NCBI GenBank assembly: GCA_937981765.1 | Contig: CALJOM010000002.1 | Span: forward strand, 248,001 to 312,000 | DNA: 64,000 nt | Direction of reading: 5' to 3' | Origin: an uncultured Bacteroidales bacterium | GTDB taxonomy: Bacteria > Bacteroidota > Bacteroidia > Bacteroidales > Salinivirgaceae | Shown: positions 46,301-54,004 of the stretch, piece by piece | Layout: each line of letters begins with the position of its first letter | How positions within the stretch are numbered: the stretch's first letter is position 1 | Notes under the pieces: model-generated | Told to the model about the DNA's origin: nothing | What the model saw: only the letters and a program-made list of their open reading frames with translations | The model's database searches: none | Translations under genes and position numbers: made by a program

Positions 46301-47548
46301 ATATTGGGAATAGCTTGTTGCTGCGGCAGAAGGGGCTATTATTAGATAAGAATCGGGTTGCATGGTGAAGGTTGGAAACGTTATTGTTTTTGTTCCTATT
46401 TGTAGTTTCCATTCTGAAATCTTTATCGGATAGTTACGACGATTATAGAGTTCAAGAAAGTCGTAATCGGGGAGTCCGTAGCTTGGTGTTGGGTCGAAAA
46501 ATATTTCGTTGATAACGATATCGCCGGGCATGGGTGGTGCCCATAAAATGGGGAGGTGTATTGGCTGAGGTATCGTGTTGCCATATTCATCAGCTATATT
46601 GCTGATGGTAAGGGTTAGGGTTATTCCATGTGAAAAGGTATCATTAAATGAGAGTATTACAGTTGTATTTGTGGTATTTGTAAAATCGACTGTAGCAGGA
46701 TTTCCAAAATTTTGCAATTGATAATTGGTTGGTACTATTGCGGTGGTATTAACTGGTTCATTGAATGTAACCTCAATTTGGTTTGATGATATAGCCTCAG
46801 CTGAAACTACTTCCGGGGGGGTTGTGTCGTAAATAATGTCGCCACAATATAGATTATCAAACCAAATTACACGAGCCGCCGATGGGCTTGAGATGTTGGT
46901 AACTATTCCAAAATATTGTCCGGTGGTAATTGTATTATCGACCGCTGTTCCCCGAAGTATTCTAGCAGTTTTGTCCCACACCTCATCAATGTAAATAGAC
47001 CACTCTCCTTGAGTGGTTCGTAAAATTCTGAACGAACGGGGAATACTAGCCGTACCATCTTCATTGTTAGGGTATCCTGTATTAATAACAACAGTTTTTA
47101 TTGTGCCTTGTTGGCGATACAATACAAATTTGTCGGTAACGCTTCCATCGAAGCGCAAGTAGTAACCGTTGAAATTCAAGGTGCCTTTATAGGCATTAGG
47201 ATCGTTGGTGTCGGAGAGCAAAACAATAAAAAAGTCGTTGGTGGAGCTAACCGACCAGTTTCGGCCGTCGGTGGCCGAAAAGCTCCATTGTCCGTAAGCC
47301 CTGTTGGTTTGTGTAAATATGGCTGAACTTGGTGTGCTTGGCTTACTTCCCAATACTGTTCCATCGGTGATGGCATTGAGGCTTCCATCTCCGGATGTAT
47401 GTGGTGTAACAGCCTGGAAGTTGTTGATATCGCCAGTCCATGCTGGATTATTTGGGAAATCGTTGAACGAATCAACAATGGTTTGAGCAAATGAAGGTTT
47501 TAGGAGTGTCAGGAATAATATAACCCCTATCAAGGCAAGTTTTTTCAT
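43313..47548 (-). CDS. Giant surface protein with repeated lamin-tail domains and gliding-type C-terminus
   Basis: The 1411-residue protein has a signal peptide (1-21). A lectin-like N-terminal domain (25-240) is followed by alternating SbsA-type Ig domains (such as PPEVVSAEAISSNQIEVTFN) and lamin-tail domains. Lamin-tail starts lie near GDIVINEIFFDPTPSYGLP (two copies), GSVVFNEIMCNPKVGT and GDLVINELLFYPLTGS. The C-terminus (FSPDGDGFHDFLIINY, then FTPNGRLIREL, IKWDGSTNDGKKAPIG) is the type B T9SS/FlgD-like domain of gliding-associated proteins. Two domain pairs are near duplicates. It is likely a T9SS-secreted surface protein; no enzyme motif is seen. Confidence 0.88.
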   Translation of the reverse strand: MKKLALIGVILFLTLLKPSFAQTIVDSFNDFPNNPAWTGDINNFQAVTPHTSGDGSLNAITDGTVLGSKPSTPSSAIFTQTNRAYGQWSFSATDGRNWSVSSTNDFFIVLLSDTNDPNAYKGTLNFNGYYLRFDGSVTDKFVLYRQQGTIKTVVINTGYPNNEDGTASIPRSFRILRTTQGEWSIYIDEVWDKTARILRGTAVDNTITTGQYFGIVTNISSPSAARVIWFDNLYCGDIIYDTTPPEVVSAEAISSNQIEVTFNEPVNTTAIVPTNYQLQNFGNPATVDFTNTTNTTVILSFNDTFSHGITLTLTISNIADEYGNTIPQPIHLPILWAPPMPGDIVINEIFFDPTPSYGLPDYDFLELYNRRNYPIKISEWKLQIGTKTITFPTFTMQPDSYLIIAPSAAATSYSQYGTVLTLISTTDLPTTGREIILRDNNNQQIHYVSYNLSYYNDPNKEEGGYSIELIDPESWCQQKSNWRASIATIGGTPGAINSVRASNPDSIPPRVISVWVENHQKIGIRFSEEIPQSSATDLGNYIVINGPEILNVDYDNSTKTLIYLNLVSPILEGVHYPLFIHDVSDYCGNIMNPTQFSIVYKTPQPGDIVINEIFFDPTPSYGLPDYDFLELYNRKNYPINITSWKLQIGTKNITFPVYVMEPNSYLLLTPSSASADYAQYGPVLALISTTDLPTTGREIVLRDQNEQQMHRVSYNLSYYQDPSKEEGGYSIELIDPESWCQQKSNWRASIAPIGGTPGAVNSVRASNPDTVAPNVLSVWAETGRKIGILFSEQIPSTIASNPLNYQLSVPYSITSLEFDTVEKNLVFLILNQAIPLNGTAEITIKNISDFCGNLMTDVNKEFAYVIPSLGSVVFNEIMCNPKVGTPYPTPYIELFNPNPYPINLNGWKLRSGSTTYTFPPIAIDSLGYLIIRPTNSPPVLNNQIPEIGLFSSTFLSKTGKTLALYSSQDILIHTITYSDTWYKDEFKKLGGWSLEQIDWQNICAGGNNWRASNDPLGGTPGRRNSIEGANPDTTSPKIMYVTVDDDSSVTLHFNEALHAELIRDITQWQIIPGGIPLDIQPNFPNSDKIKVALREPLIENQEYTIIPPTIFDCVGNSTTIQPAKFHKPTAPLAGDLVINELLFYPLTGSNEFIELYNKSNKILTINRMYITRELNGNLDEPKIVSPHGHMIYPGQYLVLAKSRKKVFDFYPNVDSLKIVEITTMPSLPSSEGNVILLDLNGVGIDQFYYTSKMHSPLLRNVKGVSLERINVNVASDDPSNWQSAAKSVGYATPGYRNSQALDYQINQSEFSLSTPIFSPDGDGFHDFLIINYQFDTPGFMANIKIFTPNGRLIRELVTNYMLGTQGSIKWDGSTNDGKKAPIGPYLIYIEYFNLAGTKKVQKLIVTLAYKK
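45255..45745. repeat. Long direct repeat, copy 1 (second lamin-tail domain)
   Basis: This matches 46047-46537 at a constant offset of 792 bp with no visible indel. In the first ~97 nt aligned by eye from about 45271 I count seven differences. The repeat covers one whole lamin-tail domain. Confidence 0.85.
46047..46537. repeat. Long direct repeat, copy 2 (first lamin-tail domain)
   Basis: This is the partner of 45255-45745, offset exactly 264 codons, encoding nearly the same lamin-tail domain. A recent in-frame duplication or gene conversion is likely. Confidence 0.85.
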
Positions 47549-47604
47549 ATCGTTAGCTATTAGTGGTTTGCGTTTGAATCTAAAATTGAAATATCCTTAA
47601 ATAG

Positions 47605-47612
47605 CAAAGTTA
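47605..47612 (-). promoter_or_regulatory. Candidate -7 element of the lamin-tail gene
   Basis: On the minus strand the site reads TAACTTTG, 57 nt before the start at 47548. It lies where the -33 region of the divergent asd promoter would be. Confidence 0.4.
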
Positions 47613-47630
47613 AATTCACGTGAAAAATAA

Positions 47631-47638
47631 TATTTTTG
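47631..47638 (+). promoter_or_regulatory. Candidate -7 element of asd
   Basis: TATTTTTG matches TAnnTTTG. It lies downstream of the first in-frame ATG (47620), so it supports translation from 47722. The leader is about 80 nt. Confidence 0.4.
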
Positions 47639-47721
47639 CAGCAAAGGAACAAATTTTGCTTTCCCAAAAGTTCCAATTATTCGCAATTTTTGGAGTATCA
47701 CGATGTAAATTTTTAAAAATC

Positions 47722-48714
47722 ATGAAAATAACAATTTTAGGTGTAACCGGACTGGTGGGACAAACTTTGCTAAAGGTACTAGAAAACAGCCATATTGATG
47801 TAACTCAGTTAATTCCTGTTGCTAGTGAACGTAGTATTGGTAAAATAATCAATTTTCGTGGGAATGAATATCCAGTTGTTGGTGTGGAGCAGGCTTTATC
47901 ATTACGTTCTCAATTGGCAATTTTTTCGGCAGGAGCATCAGTCTCTAAAGCTTGGGCCCCTAAATTTGTTGAAATGGGAACGGTTGTTATTGATAATTCG
48001 TCAGCTTGGCGCATGGAGCCCGATATTCCTTTGGTCGTTCCTTCGATTAATGCTAATGAACTTCACACCCATCCTAAACTAATAGCTAATCCTAATTGCA
48101 GCACAATTCAGATGGTTATGGCCTTAGCCCCGCTGCATAGAAAATATGGGATAAAGCGAATTGTGGTATCTACCTATCAATCGGTAACCGGTACAGGTAT
48201 GAAAGCGGTTAAGCAAATGGAGAGTGAGCGTCGTGGCGAGCCTGTTCAGGAAATGGCGTATCATTATCCCATCGATCGAAATGTAATTCCTCATTGCGAT
48301 GTTTTCCTCGAAAACGGTTATACCAAAGAGGAAATGAAACTGGTTAATGAAACCAAGAAGATTCTAAACGATTATTCAATCGCTATTACTGCTACCGCTG
48401 TGAGGGTGCCAACTATGGGGGGGCACTCCGAAAGTGTGAATGTTACTTTCCACAACAACTTTTCCCTTGAGGAGGTTCGACAATTAATTGCAAACACTCC
48501 CGGTGTTGAGCTTTACGACGATCCCTTTAACAATATTTATCCAATGCCCCTTATAGCCCATCAAACCGACAAGGTGTTTGTTGGTCGTATTCGCAGAGAC
48601 GAATCTATGCTAAACTCTCTCAATTTGTGGATTGTGGCCGATAACTTACGCATTGGTGCAGCAACCAATGCAGTATGGATTGCTGAATATTTGGTTAATA
48701 ATAAACTGGTATGA
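47722..48714 (+). CDS. asd: Aspartate-semialdehyde dehydrogenase
   Basis: The product has 330 residues from the ATG at 47722, which gives the family start MKITILGVTGLVGQT (NADP-binding GxxGxxG). The catalytic cysteine is C126 in ANPNCSTIQ. VTGTGMKAVKQME and VRVPTMGGHSESVNV match substrate-binding parts. It reduces aspartyl phosphate to aspartate semialdehyde for lysine/diaminopimelate, threonine and methionine synthesis. The upstream 34 codons of open frame are not part of the protein family. It is monocistronic, convergent with rlmB. Confidence 0.96.
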   Translation: MKITILGVTGLVGQTLLKVLENSHIDVTQLIPVASERSIGKIINFRGNEYPVVGVEQALSLRSQLAIFSAGASVSKAWAPKFVEMGTVVIDNSSAWRMEPDIPLVVPSINANELHTHPKLIANPNCSTIQMVMALAPLHRKYGIKRIVVSTYQSVTGTGMKAVKQMESERRGEPVQEMAYHYPIDRNVIPHCDVFLENGYTKEEMKLVNETKKILNDYSIAITATAVRVPTMGGHSESVNVTFHNNFSLEEVRQLIANTPGVELYDDPFNNIYPMPLIAHQTDKVFVGRIRRDESMLNSLNLWIVADNLRIGAATNAVWIAEYLVNNKLV

Positions 48715-48806
48715 ACCGAGGTTGAGTGTTAGCTTTTGGGTTGCTTCAAAAATCTAAAAATAGAGGGGGCAAATTGGTATTTATTGCTTTTTAATGCACC
48801 GGTAAA

Positions 48807-49550
48807 TTAAAAGGGTTCTCTTTGTCTAACGGCTTCATAAAGCAAAACGGTTGCTGCATTGGAGACGTTTAATGACGAAATTTTCCCTAATACTGGAATT
48901 TTAACTAAGCCGTCGGCCAATCGCAAAATGTCTGGCGATATGCCGGTATCCTCTGCTCCCATTACAAGAACAGTTGGTTTTGTGAAATCATGATTATAAT
49001 AGAGTTGTGAGGCTTTTTCGGTTGCACAAACTATTTGGAGACCGCTGTTTTTAAGATTTTTTAATGAAATGTGAAGCGAGTGGGTTCTACATACGGATAA
49101 GTGGAAAATAGCTCCGGCCGATGTTTTTACCGCATCACCTCCGAGCCGGGCAGAGTTTTTCGAAGGAACTAGAATAGCATTTGCTCCGGAACATTCTGCT
49201 GAACGTATAATTGAACCAAGATTCCGAACATCAGTAACCTGGTCAAGAGCAACAATCAAGGGGTTTTTGCCTTTACAGAAAAGTTGATGAACTATTTCTT
49301 CAATTGGTTGAAATTCTACTATAGAAAGCAGTGCAATTATGCCTTGATGGTTTTTTGTGGTGATTCGATTTAATTTTTCCTGTGGAACCCGTTGAATTGG
49401 AATTCCCTGTTGTTTGGCGTGGGTTGATATTTCATTGATTATTTCGCTGCTAAGTCCTTTTTTAAGCAATATTTTATCAATTGGTTTACCGCTCTCCAGT
49501 GCTTCTAATACTGGGCGGGTTCCGAAAATAAAGTCTTTAGTGTTTTCCAT
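48807..49550 (-). CDS. rlmB: 23S rRNA 2'-O-methyltransferase, SpoU/TrmH family (RlmB-like)
   Basis: The 247-residue protein has an N-terminal substrate-binding domain (FIFGTRPVLEALESGKPIDKIL) and a SPOUT knot domain. SpoU motifs are DVRNLGSIIRSAECSGA, VLVMGAEDTGI and IPVLGKISSLNVSNAATVLLYE. The family methylates a ribose in 23S rRNA; position G2251 is the RlmB target, and specificity here is inferred. It is the last gene of the nhaC-subtilase-rlmB run, 7 nt after the subtilase stop. Confidence 0.92.
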   Translation of the reverse strand: MENTKDFIFGTRPVLEALESGKPIDKILLKKGLSSEIINEISTHAKQQGIPIQRVPQEKLNRITTKNHQGIIALLSIVEFQPIEEIVHQLFCKGKNPLIVALDQVTDVRNLGSIIRSAECSGANAILVPSKNSARLGGDAVKTSAGAIFHLSVCRTHSLHISLKNLKNSGLQIVCATEKASQLYYNHDFTKPTVLVMGAEDTGISPDILRLADGLVKIPVLGKISSLNVSNAATVLLYEAVRQREPF

Positions 49551-49557
49551 AGTGGGG

Positions 49558-52176
49558 TTATTGTTTTGTGATAATTACCGGATGTGCCGTAAACGAATTA
49601 TTATCGTGCAAGAGAACATAATAAATTCCTGGAATTGAGGAGAAAATTTTGATATGGTAGATGTTTGGTTTTGTTTTTATGGTGGTAGTTGGCACAGGTC
49701 GGCCAGATAGGTCGAATACCTGAAATGATGGATTTTGCGCCGTAGGACCGAACTTCACGTAAAATTCCCCGTTGGTAGGATTGGGATAAAGTATTGGTGT
49801 TTCATCAACCCCAGATTCTTCTCTTTTTATAAAAACCGGATCGTTGCCGGAATAAACGGCAATATTGTCAACAAACAAATCGTTTCCATCCCGGTTTATG
49901 GTTTGAAAACGAATCCAGATCTTTTCGGCCGTACGAAAATGGGAGAGATTTATGTTCACATATCTCCATTGACTTGGAGTATTGGGCAGGAATAAGTTGT
50001 AGGACATCCATTGACTAACGGTAGCCAGCGTTGTGGATGAACGACAAAAAACAGTATCGTTAAAATTCACACCGTCGGTTGAAACCATTACCATAAGGGT
50101 ATCTTTCGAATACGTTGATTTAACGGCATAGGCATATTGAAAGCCCAGGTACAAATCGTCGGGGTTATTCAAAACTATCGGAAACAGGTTCATATTATCC
50201 CGTTGACCGAATTGCAGATTGTAGTAACGGAATTTCATAGATGCAGAATGCTGGCTCCCTCCAAACTGTGGTATGGTATCTAAACGCCATGTGAACGAAT
50301 TGTCAAAATTTTGAATTTCTACTTTTGCTCCTTTTAGGTCGAATTGGGCATTTTCGAAAGTTTCAATGTAGGGTAGCGCTACTGGGAATGGCCTTACAAG
50401 TTCTACCCATGCGTGGTTGTTGATAGTGTCGATATCGTTCTGACAATGGAGATAAAAACGGAATTGGTTATAAACCGACAATGGAAAAGTGTTCATGGGG
50501 AATTGTCGGGCGAAGGCTGTTGTCAATCCTGTTGGAATACTGAAAGTAGTGTCTAAATCAACGGTAGCTTCCTCAATTTTTATGGTTAATCCCTGTACTG
50601 TGACTGGGCTTGTTCCTAGGTTTTGAATGGAGAATCTAAAGGAGATAACTGAATCGTTCTCGGTTCGGATAAAATTACCCGCAACGGATAGTTGAAGATC
50701 ACCACCGGTTACAGGTTGTGCCGGAGTGTTGTTTTGAGATAGCCATTGAAAGGCGTTCCATAGATTTATGAGGCCATTACCGAAAGTGTTATCTTCACCA
50801 GGGGTACCAAGATCCACAGCACTATAGTATAGGGCTTCCAAAATTTCAGTTGATGCTATTTGCGGAAATGCTTCCCGTAGAATTAGTACGGCCCCAGCTA
50901 CATGAGGCGCCGCCATACTAGTTCCCGACAGGGTACCGTAGTCGTTGAGTCCTTGGGCCGAAAAAACATTTACCCCAGGAGCTACCACCTCGGGTTTTAG
51001 GTGAAGGGGCGATCCTAACTCTGCTGGGCAATTAGTAGGGCCACGGCTTGAAAAATCGGCTATATTCCAACTTGATATAGAAGTGTTGAGTGCCCCTACG
51101 CTGAAAATATTTGTGGTAGAGCGGGCAATATGTGCCGGCATTCCAATGGTGCCGCTTCCCGGTCCATTGTTTCCTGCAGAAAAAACAAGGGCAACTCCGG
51201 CTGCATCGAGCACATTAAACACTAAGGTTTCGGGACGATCGCAATCGGCAATGTTGTTCGAATTCTTTAATCCCCAGGAATTTGTTATTACATCGGGTAA
51301 GTCGTTTACGGTTTCAAAATTTCCATCGGGGTTAAGTGCCCACTCGAAACATTCCAAAATTTCGCTTAATCGGCGTACCTCGGAAAGTCGGCTAACAATG
51401 GGGTCGGAAATCATGAAATAGGCATTTGGGGCTACCCCAATTGTGTCGCCATTGATGGCTGTTCGCCCTAAGACGGTGCCGATAGTATGGGTTCCGTGCG
51501 AGGAGCTTGAAATATCCACCGAAACAGGATTGTTATAGGGGTAGAACGACTGGCTTATAGGTAAATATTCTCCCAAAAATCTGCCGGCGAAGGTTGGGTG
51601 GCTGGTATTAACCCCTGTGTCGACTCCCAGAGCTTTTCTACCTCTCCCGGTGTACCCCAGTTCCCACATTTTTTGCACTGCAATAGCTTTCAATCCATGA
51701 GTTGCTTGTCCTTGTTCATCGGTATATTCTCCTGGCTCAACGGGATCTGCTTTGTAGTCGGTGTGGTCGTAGTAGACATATTCTACATCGGGGTGTTCGG
51801 CTAGTTTCCGTATGGAAGCTTCACTACCCCAAACCGCTATAATGTTTGCACACCAGAAAGGTTTTAATTTCTGGATTTTAACACCTTGTTTCTTAAGATT
51901 TGTTGCCTTTTGCAGAAACGATTCCTGAGTTTGTTTTGTAAATTTCTTTACTTCATTTATAGTGATTTTAGCCCGTAAATTGGCTGGTAACTTTTGTTGG
52001 CGATATACAACTATGGCGCTATCCGAATTCCATTGCTGCCGTAACCTGAATAAGGCATGGACGGTAGCCCCATCCGAATTTTTAAGTGCAGCCTCAAGAG
52101 CGGGCTCTAGGTTGTTTTGGCTAAAAATTGTCTGTACAATGAAGGTAAAGAAGGTTGTTATTACGATGCGATTCAT
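49558..52176 (-). CDS. Secreted subtilisin-family (S8) serine peptidase with T9SS sorting domain
   Basis: The 872-residue protein has a signal peptide (1-19) and an I9-like propeptide (about 30-145, ending EHPDVEYVYYDH). The S8 catalytic triad is D186 (LGVDTGVNTSHP), H227 (HGTHTIGTVLG) and S420 (GTSMAAPHVAGAV), with oxyanion Asn in FSAGNNGPGSG. Downstream are a CARDB-like domain (about 500-600), a choice-of-anchor-type beta domain (605-790) and a type A T9SS sorting domain starting ILYPNPTNGEFYVKFG. It is an extracellular or surface protease. It begins 1 nt after the nhaC stop, an unusual operon partner. Confidence 0.94.
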   Translation of the reverse strand: MNRIVITTFFTFIVQTIFSQNNLEPALEAALKNSDGATVHALFRLRQQWNSDSAIVVYRQQKLPANLRAKITINEVKKFTKQTQESFLQKATNLKKQGVKIQKLKPFWCANIIAVWGSEASIRKLAEHPDVEYVYYDHTDYKADPVEPGEYTDEQGQATHGLKAIAVQKMWELGYTGRGRKALGVDTGVNTSHPTFAGRFLGEYLPISQSFYPYNNPVSVDISSSSHGTHTIGTVLGRTAINGDTIGVAPNAYFMISDPIVSRLSEVRRLSEILECFEWALNPDGNFETVNDLPDVITNSWGLKNSNNIADCDRPETLVFNVLDAAGVALVFSAGNNGPGSGTIGMPAHIARSTTNIFSVGALNTSISSWNIADFSSRGPTNCPAELGSPLHLKPEVVAPGVNVFSAQGLNDYGTLSGTSMAAPHVAGAVLILREAFPQIASTEILEALYYSAVDLGTPGEDNTFGNGLINLWNAFQWLSQNNTPAQPVTGGDLQLSVAGNFIRTENDSVISFRFSIQNLGTSPVTVQGLTIKIEEATVDLDTTFSIPTGLTTAFARQFPMNTFPLSVYNQFRFYLHCQNDIDTINNHAWVELVRPFPVALPYIETFENAQFDLKGAKVEIQNFDNSFTWRLDTIPQFGGSQHSASMKFRYYNLQFGQRDNMNLFPIVLNNPDDLYLGFQYAYAVKSTYSKDTLMVMVSTDGVNFNDTVFCRSSTTLATVSQWMSYNLFLPNTPSQWRYVNINLSHFRTAEKIWIRFQTINRDGNDLFVDNIAVYSGNDPVFIKREESGVDETPILYPNPTNGEFYVKFGPTAQNPSFQVFDLSGRPVPTTTIKTKPNIYHIKIFSSIPGIYYVLLHDNNSFTAHPVIITKQ

Positions 52177-52177
52177 A

Positions 52178-53671
52178 TTATTGGAGTTGGTTGTTGTCTA
52201 TAGATTCTTGTTCTTCAGGTGTGTCAATTTTGCGGATTTTATAATTAATGGTTGCTACAAAGATACTCATAAACGGGCTGATTATGTTAAAAAATGCGTA
52301 GGGGGCAAAGCTAATCACAGGGATTCCAAGTACGGCTGATTGAGTTGCTCCGCAGGTATTCCACGGGATAAGTACCGACGTTACTGTTCCCGAATCTTCC
52401 AGTGCACGGCTCAATACTTCGGGTTTTAAACGACGCTTTCGGTATGTTTCAGCAAACATTCGTCCGGGTACCACAATCGATAAATACTGGTCGGAGGCAG
52501 TTATGTTAAAAAACAAACACGTTGCAACCGTAGAGGCTACTAGTGAAGCAGTGTTTCGTGCCAAACGAATAATGTACGAGGTGATTTTAGATAATAGTCC
52601 GCATGAATCCATTACTCCCCCAAACACCATAGCCGAAAGAATAAGCCAAATGGTGTTAAGCATTCCTCCCATGCCTCGAGTTTTCAGAAGTTCATTAATA
52701 TGCGCATCGGAAGTGGATATTGAGATGCTTCCAAACATACTTTTCATAAAAGCCACGTACGATAGTTCCAAATAGTTTCCCTCAAAACCAGCAACCTGGG
52801 CAATAATCTGTGGTTGAAAAATAACAGCAAAAATTCCTCCTAGCAACGTTCCAATCATGAGCGATGGCAGAGGGGCTGTTTTCAAAAGAATAACTGTAAT
52901 TAAAACTACTGGAACAATAAAAAGAATGGGCGATATGTTGTAGGTGGAACGCAGTACTTGCCGTGTTGATTCTATGCCTGTTTCCACATGTAGCGTATCG
53001 TGATAGAAGCCCATTACAGCAAAAATAAGTATTGTTATTAAAATCGATGGGGTAGTGGTAATAACCATGTATCGAATATGGGTAAAAAGATCCGTTCCGG
53101 CCATTGCGGGTGCCAGGTTGGTGGTATCAGATAACGGCGACATTTTATCGCCAAAATAGGCTCCCGAAACTATGGCTCCGGCAACCACTGCTGAATTGAA
53201 TCCAAGTGTTTGCCCAATTCCCAGTAAGGCTACTCCTATTGTTGCTACGGTCGACCATGAACTTCCGGTTCCCAACGATACCAGCGAACTTATAATAACC
53301 GTGGCTGCCAGAAAAAAAGTGGGGTGAAGTATTTGTAACCCGTAATAAATCATGGCCGGAACCACACCACTAAGCATCCAAGTCCCCGCAAGGGCTCCGA
53401 TCATCAATAGAATGAGCATGGAGGGCATAGCGTCACTGATGCTTTTTACAATTCTTGAGCGAACATATAGCCAAGGATACCCCAAATTTACGGCTATAAC
53501 ACTACCTATGCCCGCTGATAGAAGCAGTGCAATTTGATTGGCTCCGCTGAGGGTTTCATCACCGAAAAACCAAACGTTAAGTGAAAGTAACAATAGTAAT
53601 GCGATGATAGGAATCAGAGCGAGAAATAAATTCGGCGATCGTTTCCCTTCAAGACTTATGTTTTCAGACAT
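52178..53671 (-). CDS. nhaC: NhaC-family Na+/H+ antiporter
   Basis: The product has 497 residues from the ATG at 53671; an ATG nine codons upstream is possible. About 11-12 membrane spans are visible. The family-defining regions are SLVSLGTGSSWSTVATIGVALLGIG, GAIVSGAYFGDKMSPLSDTTNLAPAM and, near the end, TSVLIPWNTCGATQSAVLGI. It exchanges Na+ (or other ion/metabolite pairs in some relatives) for protons across the inner membrane. It is the first gene of a tight three-gene run with the subtilase and rlmB. Confidence 0.93.
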   Translation of the reverse strand: MSENISLEGKRSPNLFLALIPIIALLLLLSLNVWFFGDETLSGANQIALLLSAGIGSVIAVNLGYPWLYVRSRIVKSISDAMPSMLILLMIGALAGTWMLSGVVPAMIYYGLQILHPTFFLAATVIISSLVSLGTGSSWSTVATIGVALLGIGQTLGFNSAVVAGAIVSGAYFGDKMSPLSDTTNLAPAMAGTDLFTHIRYMVITTTPSILITILIFAVMGFYHDTLHVETGIESTRQVLRSTYNISPILFIVPVVLITVILLKTAPLPSLMIGTLLGGIFAVIFQPQIIAQVAGFEGNYLELSYVAFMKSMFGSISISTSDAHINELLKTRGMGGMLNTIWLILSAMVFGGVMDSCGLLSKITSYIIRLARNTASLVASTVATCLFFNITASDQYLSIVVPGRMFAETYRKRRLKPEVLSRALEDSGTVTSVLIPWNTCGATQSAVLGIPVISFAPYAFFNIISPFMSIFVATINYKIRKIDTPEEQESIDNNQLQ

Positions 53672-54004
53672 AGACACAGTTTTGCGTGCAAGATACACAA
53701 TTTTCAGTTAGCTTTTTCGACTGTCAGAAAAACCAATACTAATTCCATCAGTTCTTGGAGAGGATTTTGATTATTGAACGGGTTAAGCCCCTGCTGTTAT
53801 TTATAAACAGATGTTTACAATATTTTTTGTGAAAAATTGTTATAATATTTCCAAATTCTTAGCTCATGGTGGGGCAAAAACTAAAATGTTTCTTTAACTT
53901 TGAGATAGTATTAATCAATTATGCCAAGTCGTTGGTTACTTTAAATAAACACTCGTAAAAAAACATGGTCTTCACTTTCAGTATTAACGTATAAGTCATT
54001 TCTT
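53672..54004. other. Divergent promoter region between nhaC and the tricorn-type gene
   Basis: This is 333 nt of AT-rich non-coding DNA. The only feature I can support is TAACTTTG at 53895-53902, a -7-like element for the plus-strand gene with a roughly 100-nt leader. No -33 TTG is placed well. No ORF or stable hairpin is recognised. Confidence 0.45.
53895..53902 (+). promoter_or_regulatory. Candidate -7 element of the tricorn-type protease gene
   Basis: TAACTTTG matches TAnnTTTG, about 100 nt upstream of the start codon. Confidence 0.35.
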
